DNA from: an uncultured Collinsella sp.
GTDB lineage: Bacteria > Actinomycetota > Coriobacteriia > Coriobacteriales > Coriobacteriaceae
Reading direction: 5' to 3'
Assembly (NCBI GenBank): GCA_900554595.1
Contig: USHZ01000069.1
Location: 1-9,717 of the forward strand
DNA: 9,717 bases
The notes under the pieces were generated by a model. The model had not been told where the DNA came from, searched no databases, and was given only the letters and a program-made list of their open reading frames with translations. The position numbers and the translations under genes are program-made. This document shows positions 1 through 7,401 of this stretch, piece by piece. Position 1 is the stretch's first letter. Each line of letters begins with the position of its first letter.

Positions 1-1044
1 GTCGGCGGCGCCGTCTTCCAGAATCTTCTCGCCGGCCTCGACCGAGACAACACGGCCGACGGTTGCCACCGGCACGGAGACCAGGGCCTTAACGCGCTCG
101 GCCACGGGCAGCGTCCAGTTGTAGGGCATGGCGCCCATGGGCGGAATGGTGTCGCCCATGTTGCCGGTGTGGTTTGCCTGCGCGACCTGGATCATGTCGA
201 TGCCCGCGCCCTCGAGCAGCTTGGCAAACTCGCAGGCCTCGTCGGGCTGCAGGCCGCCCTTGCCGCGCGGCGTGCCGTCGGGGTTCTCCATGATCACGGG
301 GAGCTTGTACTCCACCATCAGCTGCGGCGCGGCTTCCTTAATGGCGGCGACGACCTCCAGCGCGTAGCGAACGCGGTTCTCGAACGAGCCACCGTACTCG
401 TCGGTGCGCTGGTTGAGGATGGCCGAGCACAGTGAACCCACCAGGCGGTCGCCGTGAACCTCGATGGCGTCGATGCCGGCCTGCTGCGCGCGGGCGGCCG
501 AGGCGGCGATGGCCTCCTTGATCTGGGTGAGCTGCTCCACACTCGCCTCGTTCACAAAGTGCTGCATGTCGTGGTGCAGCTTGGCGTAGGCCTGCTTGCG
601 GATCTCGTTGGACTCGGCCATCTTGGCGGCAAAGGTCTCCTCGTCGCCGGCGGCCTTGGCCTCCTGCGCGGCCTTGGCGGCGGCCATGGAGCCCATGACC
701 ATGCGGCCGACGCCGGGCACGTCGTACTCGGGGTGGAACAGCTGCAGCGCGACCTTGGCACCGTGCTTGTGGACGGCGTCGGCCAGTGCCTTAAACGTGG
801 GGATCTGGGCGTCGGTCGCCAGCTTGGGCGTGGGGCTTGCGGTCATGACGGGAGCGACGTCGCCGATGACGATGTAGCTCACGCCGCCACGGGCCAGGCG
901 CTCGTAAAAAGCCAGGCTGCGCTCGCCAATGGAACCGTCGCGCTCCTCGTAGCCGGTGGTGAGCGGCGGGAACATAATGCGGTTCTTGAGCTCAAGGGGG
1001 CCAACCGTAATGGGCTGGAGCAGCTTGGATGCAGATGCGGTCAT
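1..1044 (-). CDS. Old Yellow Enzyme-family NADH:flavin oxidoreductase (ene-reductase), C-terminus cut by window edge
   Basis: This is the N-terminal 348 residues of an FMN-binding TIM-barrel oxidoreductase of the OYE / 2,4-dienoyl-CoA reductase / BaiCD-type enoate reductase group, which reduce activated C=C bonds with NAD(P)H. The start at 1044 follows GAGAGGA at about 6-7 nt; the in-frame ATG at 1050 touches that Shine-Dalgarno and is rejected. Visible motifs are LLQPITVGPLELKNRIMFPP (9-28), the family signature NQRTDEYGGSFENR (211-224), and the phosphate-binding end VATVGRVVSVEAGEKILEDG (326-345). The frame is still open at base 1. Family members are about 370 residues as a lone barrel or 640-680 with an added Fe-S and FAD/NAD domain, so it cannot be told which this is. 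Oddities: residues 115-168 are alanine- and charge-rich, and the usual HxxH active-site segment reads HGDR (197-200). It is divergent from the regulator at 1625. The substrate is unknown. Confidence 0.9.
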   Translation of the reverse strand, partial: MTASASKLLQPITVGPLELKNRIMFPPLTTGYEERDGSIGERSLAFYERLARGGVSYIVIGDVAPVMTASPTPKLATDAQIPTFKALADAVHKHGAKVALQLFHPEYDVPGVGRMVMGSMAAAKAAQEAKAAGDEETFAAKMAESNEIRKQAYAKLHHDMQHFVNEASVEQLTQIKEAIAASAARAQQAGIDAIEVHGDRLVGSLCSAILNQRTDEYGGSFENRVRYALEVVAAIKEAAPQLMVEYKLPVIMENPDGTPRGKGGLQPDEACEFAKLLEGAGIDMIQVAQANHTGNMGDTIPPMGAMPYNWTLPVAERVKALVSVPVATVGRVVSVEAGEKILEDGAAD

Positions 1045-1186
1045 GGACATTCCTCTCTTATAGGCGCGGCGGCGATGGTGCCGCGTAGTTGTCTAGAGGA
1101 TATGGCATGGGGGCACAGCGGCACAACGAAAATCGGCGGATAGCAGGTAGCGGCAGGCAGATGGGGCGGGGCGGCCTGTCGGCTTG

Positions 1187-1482
1187 TCTCAATCTGTAAC
1201 AGTTGTAGGCCAAAAACGACCCTAGATGTTACAGGTCGAGACGAACGAATTCGGTCCGACCAAACATCTCAATCTGTAACATCTAGACCGACTTTTGGCC
1301 TCCACCTGTTACAGATCGAGACAAACGACAACTGTCCGTCCGAATATCTCAATCTGTAACAACAACTCGGCAAAATCCGTCCCTCGTGTTACAGATCGAG
1401 ACATCCCCCTCGGCCCATCCTTAACAATCTCAATCTGTAACATCTACAGGCCAAAATCGGACCCACCTGTTACAGATCGAGA
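1187..1482. repeat. Alternating inverted-repeat array, four 55-bp hairpin units on an 80-81 bp period
   Basis: Eight 15-bp arms alternate in orientation. Left arms TCTCAATCTGTAACA lie at 1187, 1267, 1347 and 1428. Right arms TGTTACAGATCGAGA lie at 1227, 1307, 1387 and 1468; the first of these reads AGGTC instead of AGATC. All gaps inside a unit are exactly 25 nt, and gaps between units are 25, 25 and 26 nt, so an arm begins every 40 bp. Left arms are identical in all four units. Any arm can pair with the arm on either side, so a transcript could fold into two alternative hairpin chains. The gaps are loosely conserved (A-rich centre, CGG/GGCC blocks, TCTAGA at some ends). The array sits between the divergent ene-reductase and PucR-type genes. 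It could be a dispersed intergenic palindrome family, a multi-site operator, or an RNA leader; the sequence does not decide. Confidence 0.93.
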
Positions 1483-1566
1483 CGACCCCCAACAGCAGCA
1501 GCGCCGCCCCGTTCGAGAAAACGGCCGCCACACTCACCGTTTTAAACAACCTAGTACCGCGTGGCC

Positions 1567-1575
1567 TGCGATAAT
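1567..1575 (+). promoter_or_regulatory. Candidate extended -10 promoter of the PucR-type regulator gene
   Basis: TGCGATAAT matches an extended -10 (TG-N-GATAAT) about 50 bp upstream of the regulator start. No convincing -35 is present at 17 nt (TTTAAA at 1541 is too far), which is tolerable for an extended -10. It lies 85 bp downstream of the last arm of the repeat array. The rest of the 1045-1624 gap contains only the ene-reductase leader, the array and this site; no gene is seen in it. Confidence 0.35.
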
Positions 1576-1624
1576 AATTTGGTCACGCGTCGACTAAGGC
1601 GAAGACGCGGCAGAAGGGACACCC

Positions 1625-2938
1625 ATGCAACCGAGCACCACCGATAGGTCCACAGCAAAGCAAACGCTGCTCGAGGCGCTCTTGAGCGACGCGGGGCTCA
1701 AGAACCTCACGCAAACAGCCTCTACCGTTATGGGCAACCCGGTGCTCGTCGTCGATCCCGTTTACCGCTACGCTGCCCGCGGCGGCTTTGAACTTGACGA
1801 TGCCGACGACTCCCCCTTTGCAGCCATCACCCGCGCCGAGCTCTCCGAAGGCGACATGCTTCAGGACGAAGCCGTGCGCTACATCATCAAATGCGGCCTA
1901 GACGAGGAGATTGCCCGCTCGACAGGCCCGCTTACACGCTATAACGACATGTTTTGCCTCAACACCATGACCGATGCGATCAAGGTGCACGGCACGTGTC
2001 TGGGCCGAGTGATGATGATCGAGCGCAATCATGCCTTTGGCGATAGCGATCGCGAGGTCTTTGAGTTCTTTGTCCGACTGCTCGCACAAGAGCTGCAGAA
2101 AGGCGGCTTTCTATCGTTGGGCGGCTCGCAACAGGGGCCGTATTTTCTCTCGCGCCTCCTGGACGACGAAATCCCCAACCCCATCACCTGCACACGCAAA
2201 ATGCAGCTCGTCGGCTTTACCCCGCTTCCCGCCCTCTACGTTGTATGCCTGCTCAGAAAGGATTCCCAGCTCGAGGCGCGCGAGGCGGAGAGCATCCGAG
2301 GACAATTGCAGCCGCTGTTGCACCATAGCCTTATCACCATGTACGAGGGTGAGCTCGTGGCGCTGATAAGCCGTCCGCCCTCCACGCAGCTACCCGCCAA
2401 CGACGAGGCGATCCTTGCCCGCGTTGCTGCCACGAACAATTTGTTCATTGGTATCAGCAACGCGTTTTCCCAGGCAACGGATGTGCGTTCGCACCTCAAT
2501 CAGGCACGCGCCGCCATTCGCTACGGCTCGACCTTTACCAAAATCCTCGAAGACACCCATGTGTATCGCTATTGCGAATACACCTACATGGAAATGCTCG
2601 ACATCTGCAACGACCACATCAACCTTATGAACTACTGCCATCCGGCGATATGGGCACTTTGGAAGCATGACCAGTCGCACGATTCCGAGCTGGTCGAGAC
2701 GCTCTTTGCCTTTATGCAGCACAGCTGTAACACGGCGCGCACCGCCGCGATCTTGTCGCTTCACAAAAACACTCTGCTCTATCGCATTAACCGCATCAAG
2801 GAAATCACCGGTAACGACTTGGCATCGGGAGAGGACCTCTTTTTGTTCCACCTCTCGATTCGCGCCCTAATCTACCTTGGCTTTCTTGAGCCGAGGATTA
2901 AGCCCCGCACCAGCGCCGACCTGCACTGTCGCAAATAG
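1625..2938 (+). CDS. PucR/CdaR-family transcriptional regulator
   Basis: This 437-residue cytosolic DNA-binding regulator starts after AGAAGGGA at about 6 nt. The C-terminal region, roughly 355-415, is the PucR-type helix-turn-helix: LVETLFAFMQHSCNTARTAA, then LHKNTLLYRINRIKEITG (379-396). That 'TAxxLxxHxNTLxYRxxRIxEITG' pattern is the family hallmark. Residues 195-300 resemble the GGDEF-like middle domain of CdaR proteins (GISNAFSQATDVRSHLNQAR, 276-295). The N-terminal 160 residues look like a GAF/PAS-like sensor domain (NPVLVVDPVYRYAARGGF, 38-55) and probably recognise the ligand. Members of this family usually activate neighbouring catabolic genes in response to a substrate. Here the targets would be the divergent ene-reductase and/or the convergent redox genes, which is inference. 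No signal peptide or membrane segment is seen. Confidence 0.88.
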   Translation: MQPSTTDRSTAKQTLLEALLSDAGLKNLTQTASTVMGNPVLVVDPVYRYAARGGFELDDADDSPFAAITRAELSEGDMLQDEAVRYIIKCGLDEEIARSTGPLTRYNDMFCLNTMTDAIKVHGTCLGRVMMIERNHAFGDSDREVFEFFVRLLAQELQKGGFLSLGGSQQGPYFLSRLLDDEIPNPITCTRKMQLVGFTPLPALYVVCLLRKDSQLEAREAESIRGQLQPLLHHSLITMYEGELVALISRPPSTQLPANDEAILARVAATNNLFIGISNAFSQATDVRSHLNQARAAIRYGSTFTKILEDTHVYRYCEYTYMEMLDICNDHINLMNYCHPAIWALWKHDQSHDSELVETLFAFMQHSCNTARTAAILSLHKNTLLYRINRIKEITGNDLASGEDLFLFHLSIRALIYLGFLEPRIKPRTSADLHCRK

Positions 2939-2952
2939 GCCGAGCGGGGCTT
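2900..2952. terminator. Possible shared terminator hairpin between convergent genes
   Basis: A perfect 9-bp inverted repeat, AAGCCCCGC (2900-2908) and GCGGGGCTT (2944-2952), spans the end of the regulator gene and the 22-bp gap before the convergent gene. The loop is long (35 nt) and neither strand has a good T-run, so this is a weak call. The tight tail-to-tail layout makes some shared termination structure plausible. Confidence 0.25.
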
Positions 2953-2960
2953 GGGCAAAA

Positions 2961-3953
2961 CTAGTCGCGCTTAATCTCCAGCGTGGGGAACGTCATCTTG
3001 GCGTACTTTTCCATGAGCGGCTTGACCTCGTCCATGTGAGCGAAGAACTCGTCGCGGGTCTTGTTGATCTCGTTGAGGTGCTCGGCACGCGCGTGGTCGT
3101 CGTTGCGGTCACGAATCAGGCCGTTCTCGGCAATCTTGAGCTTGGGGCGACCGGTTCGCTCGTCGATTACGATGTCGCCACCGGCACCGCAGACCGCGCA
3201 CTCCCACGGAAACTCGACACCGTCCCAATGCTTGTCGCCGGGGTACACCAGGGAGCTGTGGCAGTTGGGGCACACGCCGTCATCCGGATCGCCCAGCCAG
3301 CAGCGCTCGTCAACCGGTGTGCGAATGGCCTTGACGATGTTCTCGCCCATCTTGTGGGCGCGGGCAATCTGTCCGCCCCACTCCACGTCGTCTCCCCACA
3401 CAAAGGTATTGCCCGGGCGACCATCACGTTGCGCCATATAGCGATCGACGACAGTCATCGACATGGTAAACATAGTCGCCTGCAGGCTCTCCAGCGCCAG
3501 GGACTGCCAATCGTGCATGGAGCCGCCAACGGAAATAAGGCCGGCAACGGTATGCGGATTCTCCTTTACGGCACCGATGGCAAGCAAGAACGAAAGCTCG
3601 TATGCCAAGAAGCGCTGGGCAAAGCGGGTGTACACCGAGCTGGGCGTAAGGTCGTAGGTCGGAACCGAGAAGATCACGCCCTGGCAGGTTTGCAACTCGC
3701 GAATAATAGCATCTACATCGTCTTTGTTTTTAAGAACGCAGCCGTGGTATTCCTTTTGCAGGCCGGCGCCCATCTTTCCCATCTGCATGGTGCAGCCCTC
3801 GCAACCGGTGCAGGGCAAGATGTTGTAGTCGAACAAATTGATCAGCTCGACCTCGCCGCCCGCCTCGCGCACCGCGCAAAGGGCCTCTTTGGCCAAAGCC
3901 TCGCCGTTGCCACCGTGCCTGCCGGCACAAATCGCCATCACTTTAAACGACAT
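2961..3953 (-). CDS. NAD(P)H-dependent FMN reductase-like iron-sulfur flavoprotein with C-terminal Cys4 knuckle
   Basis: This is a 330-residue flavodoxin-fold protein. The start at 3953 (MSFKVMAICAGRHGGNGEAL) has GGAGAGGAG at about 6 nt; the frame stays open to 4127, but that extension lacks a ribosome site and runs into a terminator. Residues 8-20 form the FMN phosphate loop. C48, C51, C54 and C72 match the compact cysteine cluster of archaeal/clostridial iron-sulfur flavoproteins. VIFSVPTYDLTPSS (93-106) is the second flavin-binding strand ('giifgtPvY'). A separate domain follows, with CPNC (228-231) and CAVC (252-255), a rubredoxin/zinc-ribbon-like arrangement of four cysteines 20 residues apart. 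Likely role: moving electrons between NAD(P)H, FMN and an Fe-S partner. It follows a probable terminator, so it may be transcribed on its own. Confidence 0.8.
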   Translation of the reverse strand: MSFKVMAICAGRHGGNGEALAKEALCAVREAGGEVELINLFDYNILPCTGCEGCTMQMGKMGAGLQKEYHGCVLKNKDDVDAIIRELQTCQGVIFSVPTYDLTPSSVYTRFAQRFLAYELSFLLAIGAVKENPHTVAGLISVGGSMHDWQSLALESLQATMFTMSMTVVDRYMAQRDGRPGNTFVWGDDVEWGGQIARAHKMGENIVKAIRTPVDERCWLGDPDDGVCPNCHSSLVYPGDKHWDGVEFPWECAVCGAGGDIVIDERTGRPKLKIAENGLIRDRNDDHARAEHLNEINKTRDEFFAHMDEVKPLMEKYAKMTFPTLEIKRD

Positions 3954-4090
3954 GGTCGCTCCTCTCCAGAGTATTTTGGACACGGATTCTGCCCGCGTGT
4001 ACTTCGCAAAAAGCGTACGGCAGACGCAAAACGCGTTCACCGTCCAGGCAACCAAGGCCCGCTCGGTATTTGCGGAATACCTCGTGCAGA

Positions 4091-4125
4091 TAAACAAAGG
4101 CCCCTCCCACATGCCTACAAGGGGC
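4091..4125 (-). terminator. Probable rho-independent terminator after the NuoF-C gene
   Basis: On the minus strand GCCCCT (4125-4120) pairs with AGGGGC (4105-4100) across a 14-nt loop, followed by CCTTTGTTTA. It starts 22 nt after the stop codon of the gene ending at 4148. The stem is short and the T-run is interrupted, so readthrough into the next gene is possible. Confidence 0.5.
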
Positions 4126-4147
4126 AAAACGGAAGGGGTCGGCGCTC

Positions 4148-5224
4148 TTATTTGCGCTTAAAGGGAATGGGTTTGGGCGGGCACTTGGGCTTCACAGCAC
4201 CGGCAGTAACGATCGCGCCGTTGTCGCAGATATCCAGACAAGCGCCGCACTGGGTGCAGGCCTTTTGGTCAATCACATGGATGAACCGCGGCCTTCCCAG
4301 AATTGCATCCTCCTCGCAAACGTCCGAATCGACGCACTTGTTGCAGGCCTGGCATTTGGAAGCCAAGATATGGAAGGTCAAGAATGCCTGGCATTCCCCG
4401 GCGGCACAGACCTTCTTGGTGGTGTGCTGCATAATCTCGTCCTCGAACAGGTCGAGGAACGACTGCACCGTCTGCGCTAAGACGCGGCCTTGCTCGCACA
4501 GACACTGCGTCTGCATCACGGGGCAAAGGTCGCGAAGGAGCGCCAAGTCGCCCGGCTTACCCTTCTTGCGGCAGATATCCGCAAGAATCGTCGCAATCTG
4601 ATGCGAGCCCTCATAGCCAAAGACGCAGCGTCCGCAGCTCTCGTGACGATACAGCGTGCAAATGTCCAAAAGCGCCTTTGCCATGCAGTTTTTGGCGGTG
4701 TAGACGCGCACGTAGTCGCTGCATAGCTCAATCTCTGATGTGTCGTCGGGCCTCAGCAGCAGACCGCTGGGATATCCCAGGGCCACTGCCTTGGCTTCGG
4801 CGACGCCCGAAGCGGCAACCAAGGACTGCGCACTCACGACGCGGTCGAGCTCAACGGGCTCATCGGCCCCGTCAAACCACACCCAGCGCTTTCCTTCGGC
4901 AGCAAGTAACTCCGATCCGCTCAGGCATCGGTCGGCGCCATCGCCCTCGCAGCAAGATGGGAGAGGCTTTTCGCCGTCGAGTATCTTGGCCGCGGCCGAA
5001 CCGTTGGCATAGACAAAGCCCAGGCTCGGGTCGCACTCGATCACGCGGCAGGACTCGCCCAACGCATCCGCGAGCGTGGCAGAGACCTCATCGCCCGCCG
5101 GTACCAAAACCGCCTGAGCGCCAGCCTCTACAATTTTTTCCGCAGCGGCCGCCACGTCCTTCTTAAGGAGCCAGAGCGCCACGGGGGCCTGCTTATGCGC
5201 AGGCATAAAGTTGATGATCGTCAT
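4148..5224 (-). CDS. NuoF/HydB C-terminal-half protein with two ferredoxin-type 4Fe-4S motifs
   Basis: This is a 358-residue cytosolic Fe-S electron carrier. Residues 194-275 match the end of NuoF/HydB: HESCGRCVFGYEGSHQIATI, GKPGDLALLRDLCPVMQTQ and FLDLFEDEIMQH, the usual SLBB-to-N3-cluster region. A 2x[4Fe-4S] tail follows, with C291, C294, C297, C303 and C323, C326, C329, C333. The N-terminal 180 residues lack the GRGGAGFP loop and the rest of the NADH/FMN domain of NuoF, so this protein probably does not bind NADH itself. The third N3 cysteine is Gly (203), with an extra Cys at 241 beside C243. Both ferredoxin motifs lack the usual Pro after the last Cys. It starts 17 nt after the stop of the NuoG-GltD gene, with AAGGAG in the gap, so the two are co-transcribed and are probably subunits of one complex. 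Confidence 0.85.
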   Translation of the reverse strand: MTIINFMPAHKQAPVALWLLKKDVAAAAEKIVEAGAQAVLVPAGDEVSATLADALGESCRVIECDPSLGFVYANGSAAAKILDGEKPLPSCCEGDGADRCLSGSELLAAEGKRWVWFDGADEPVELDRVVSAQSLVAASGVAEAKAVALGYPSGLLLRPDDTSEIELCSDYVRVYTAKNCMAKALLDICTLYRHESCGRCVFGYEGSHQIATILADICRKKGKPGDLALLRDLCPVMQTQCLCEQGRVLAQTVQSFLDLFEDEIMQHTTKKVCAAGECQAFLTFHILASKCQACNKCVDSDVCEEDAILGRPRFIHVIDQKACTQCGACLDICDNGAIVTAGAVKPKCPPKPIPFKRK

Positions 5225-5241
5225 GGGTTATCGCTCCTTTC

Positions 5242-7374
5242 CTAGTACTCGTTCCACAGGCGCGGCGTGCTGATCGTTAGGCGCAAATCGCACTGCAAGC
5301 AGCGGCTCGCCTCGCACGTAGCCTCATGGTCGGTATAGGGGCACTCAAACGTATCGAAGTTATCCTTACGCGTCTGGGCATCGACAAATTGGGGCTGCAC
5401 GGCATCGTCGTAGAAGCCCTCTGGGGCATGCCCAATCCACTGCTCGGGAGCATCATGCTCGGTCAGCTCCTCGTCGATGTCGCCATCGCCACCCAAAGCG
5501 CGGTCGATGGCCGAGGCGCACGTGCGGCCAGCAGCAATTGCCGCGATCACCGATTTGGTACCCGTCACGCAGTCGCCCGCCGACCAAATGCCCTCAACGC
5601 TCGTCTTGCCCTCGGCATCGGCCACGATGTACGGACCGTGCGTAAGCTCAAGGCCCATCTGAGCCGTGCCCTCGGGCTTTTGGCCCACGGCAAAGATCAC
5701 GCAGTCGGCATCGATGGTCTTCTCGCCGCCGTCGAGCAGTTCGGTGACGGCGCGGTGGTTCTCGTCAAAGTAGAACCGCTCGATCTTGTGGATCGTCATG
5801 GAACCGACCTTGCCCGAACCGTCCTCGGTCTCGTTAATGCTGGTAAAGGCATAGGCATCGTGCAGCACCACGCCTTCCTCGGCGGCTTCGGCACGCTCCT
5901 CGGGCGTCGAGGTCATCGCGTCTTGGGCCTCAAGGCAGGCGACATCGACCGAGGCGGCACCCAGACGCACGGCGGTGCGGGCGCAGTCGTACGCCACGTT
6001 GCCGCCGCCAAGCACCACAACGCGCTTGCCCGTCAGGTCCGGGGCATCGCCCGTGCGGGCAGCCTTCAAAAAATCGGTGTTGCGCAGCACGCCTTCGAGG
6101 TCGTGACCGGGCATGGGGAGCACCGTTCCGTCATGGGTACCCACCGCAACCAGCACGGCATCGAAGCCCTGCTCCAAAAGCACCTGGGGCTCGGCGATTC
6201 GCTCGCCACAGCGCAGCTCAATGCGCGGCTCGGCGTCATCACCCTGGGCAATCTCCAAAATCGTCGCGACCTCGGCGTCAACCGTGGCATCGGGCAGGCG
6301 ATACGCCGGAATGCCGTAGCGCATCTGGCCGCCGACCTTCTCGTTTGCCTCGAACACCACGACCTTGTGGCCCTTCTCGGCACAATAGAGCGCGGCGGTC
6401 AGGCCGGCGGGGCCGGCACCCACAACGGCGACCTTTTTACCGCTCAGCGGCTCATGGCGCACGTTGGCCTTCCAGTCGCCCGTATCGCGCACGGCCGCAG
6501 CGCGCTTAAGACGGCAGACCGAAACCGGCGTGCCGTTGAGCTCGTTGCGCTTGCAGGCGTCCTGGCAGCTATGGACGCAAATGTCGCCCAGGCTCTCGGG
6601 GAACGGGACCTTCTCGCGCACCACCGCGGCGGCTCGGGTGTACTCGCCGTTGCGGATGTGACGCAGGTAGCGCGGGATATCCACGTGGGCGGGACAGCCC
6701 GAGCGACAGGGGACCACGTTATCGGCATAGGACTTGTTCTCGTCAAACATATTGAGCGTGTCGACGATCGAGCCCGTGGGGCACACTTCGATACAGGCAC
6801 CGCAAAAACGGCATCCGGCCTCCTGCAGACTCACGCTGCCGTCCGTACCAATGCGAATGCCGTCCTCGGTACGCTGATAGTCCAAGACGCCGGCGCCGCG
6901 CAGCTCGCGGCAGGCGCGCACGCAGCGACCGCACCGAATGCAGCGGGTGAACATATGGGTGATCAGCGGGTTCGATTCGTCCGTGGCGACCGGACGGCTC
7001 TTGGTGCGCCAGCGCGCCGGCGAAACTCCCAGGTACTGATACATAGACTGCAGCTCGCACTTGCCGTACTTGGGGCAGCCGGTGCAATCGGCGGGATGCG
7101 TGGCCAGGATAAGCTCCATTGCCAGCTTACGCACGCGCTCGGCCTGCTCGCCTGTCGTGTTGACGACCATTCCCTCGGCAACCTGCGTCTTGCAGGCACA
7201 CACCGGCTCGTCTTGGCCTTCGATCTCGACCATGCACAGACGGCATCCGCCGACGGCCTCAAGATCGGGATGCTTACACAGATGCGGAATATAGATACCG
7301 GCATCGAGCGCGGCTTCCAGGACATTTTGCCCCTCGCGCGCCTCGACCTCGACTCCATTAATCGTTAGCTTCAT
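5242..7374 (-). CDS. NuoG-GltD fusion: Fe-S / FAD-dependent NAD(P)H oxidoreductase
   Basis: This 710-residue protein fuses two modules. Residues 1-205 are NuoG/HydA-like: a [2Fe-2S] domain (C33, C44, C47, C61), a His-Cys cluster (H93, C97, C100, C106), and two ferredoxin motifs (C145-C155 and C188-C198). Residues 220-630 are a GltD/NfnB-type module: a cysteine-rich helical domain (C223, C227, C266, C270, C274), an FAD-binding VAVVGAGPAGLTAALY (315-330), a pyridine-nucleotide site VVVLGGGNVAYDCARTAVRL (452-471), and the closing FAD motif IWSAGDC (596-602). The C-terminal EASRCLQCD is also typical. In NADPH-specific relatives an 'YRR' follows the second motif; here it reads CLE (480-482), which favours NADH. 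GAGGGG precedes the ATG by about 5 nt. Likely job: take electrons from NAD(P)H and feed the Fe-S partner encoded next. It resembles subunits of bifurcating Stn/Nfn-type enzymes. Confidence 0.88.
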   Translation of the reverse strand: MKLTINGVEVEAREGQNVLEAALDAGIYIPHLCKHPDLEAVGGCRLCMVEIEGQDEPVCACKTQVAEGMVVNTTGEQAERVRKLAMELILATHPADCTGCPKYGKCELQSMYQYLGVSPARWRTKSRPVATDESNPLITHMFTRCIRCGRCVRACRELRGAGVLDYQRTEDGIRIGTDGSVSLQEAGCRFCGACIEVCPTGSIVDTLNMFDENKSYADNVVPCRSGCPAHVDIPRYLRHIRNGEYTRAAAVVREKVPFPESLGDICVHSCQDACKRNELNGTPVSVCRLKRAAAVRDTGDWKANVRHEPLSGKKVAVVGAGPAGLTAALYCAEKGHKVVVFEANEKVGGQMRYGIPAYRLPDATVDAEVATILEIAQGDDAEPRIELRCGERIAEPQVLLEQGFDAVLVAVGTHDGTVLPMPGHDLEGVLRNTDFLKAARTGDAPDLTGKRVVVLGGGNVAYDCARTAVRLGAASVDVACLEAQDAMTSTPEERAEAAEEGVVLHDAYAFTSINETEDGSGKVGSMTIHKIERFYFDENHRAVTELLDGGEKTIDADCVIFAVGQKPEGTAQMGLELTHGPYIVADAEGKTSVEGIWSAGDCVTGTKSVIAAIAAGRTCASAIDRALGGDGDIDEELTEHDAPEQWIGHAPEGFYDDAVQPQFVDAQTRKDNFDTFECPYTDHEATCEASRCLQCDLRLTISTPRLWNEY

Positions 7375-7401
7375 TCGTTCCCCTCAAAACGTCGCTCTTG
7401 T

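Noticed and set aside
1187..1482. CRISPR array
   Set aside because: Repeats are only 15 bp, alternate in orientation, and the gaps are semi-conserved and recur at a second locus; no cas genes are present.
1187..1482. BirA-type or similar short-gap operator
   Set aside because: The arms are separated by 25 nt, whereas BirA-type half sites are about 15 nt apart, and the arm sequence does not match beyond GTTACA/TGTAAC.
1295..1597. Plus-strand 100-codon frame across the repeat array
   Set aside because: Its translation is made of the repeat itself and has no ribosome site or family resemblance.
3954..4127. N-terminal extension of the flavodoxin-like protein from an ATG at 4127
   Set aside because: The extension has no ribosome site, overlaps the preceding terminator and precedes the flavin-binding N-terminus that family members start with; 3953 has a strong Shine-Dalgarno.
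5242..7374. Glutamate synthase small subunit
   Set aside because: The GltD-like half is fused to a NuoG-like Fe-S domain and no large glutamate synthase subunit is adjacent, so an electron-transfer role is more likely.
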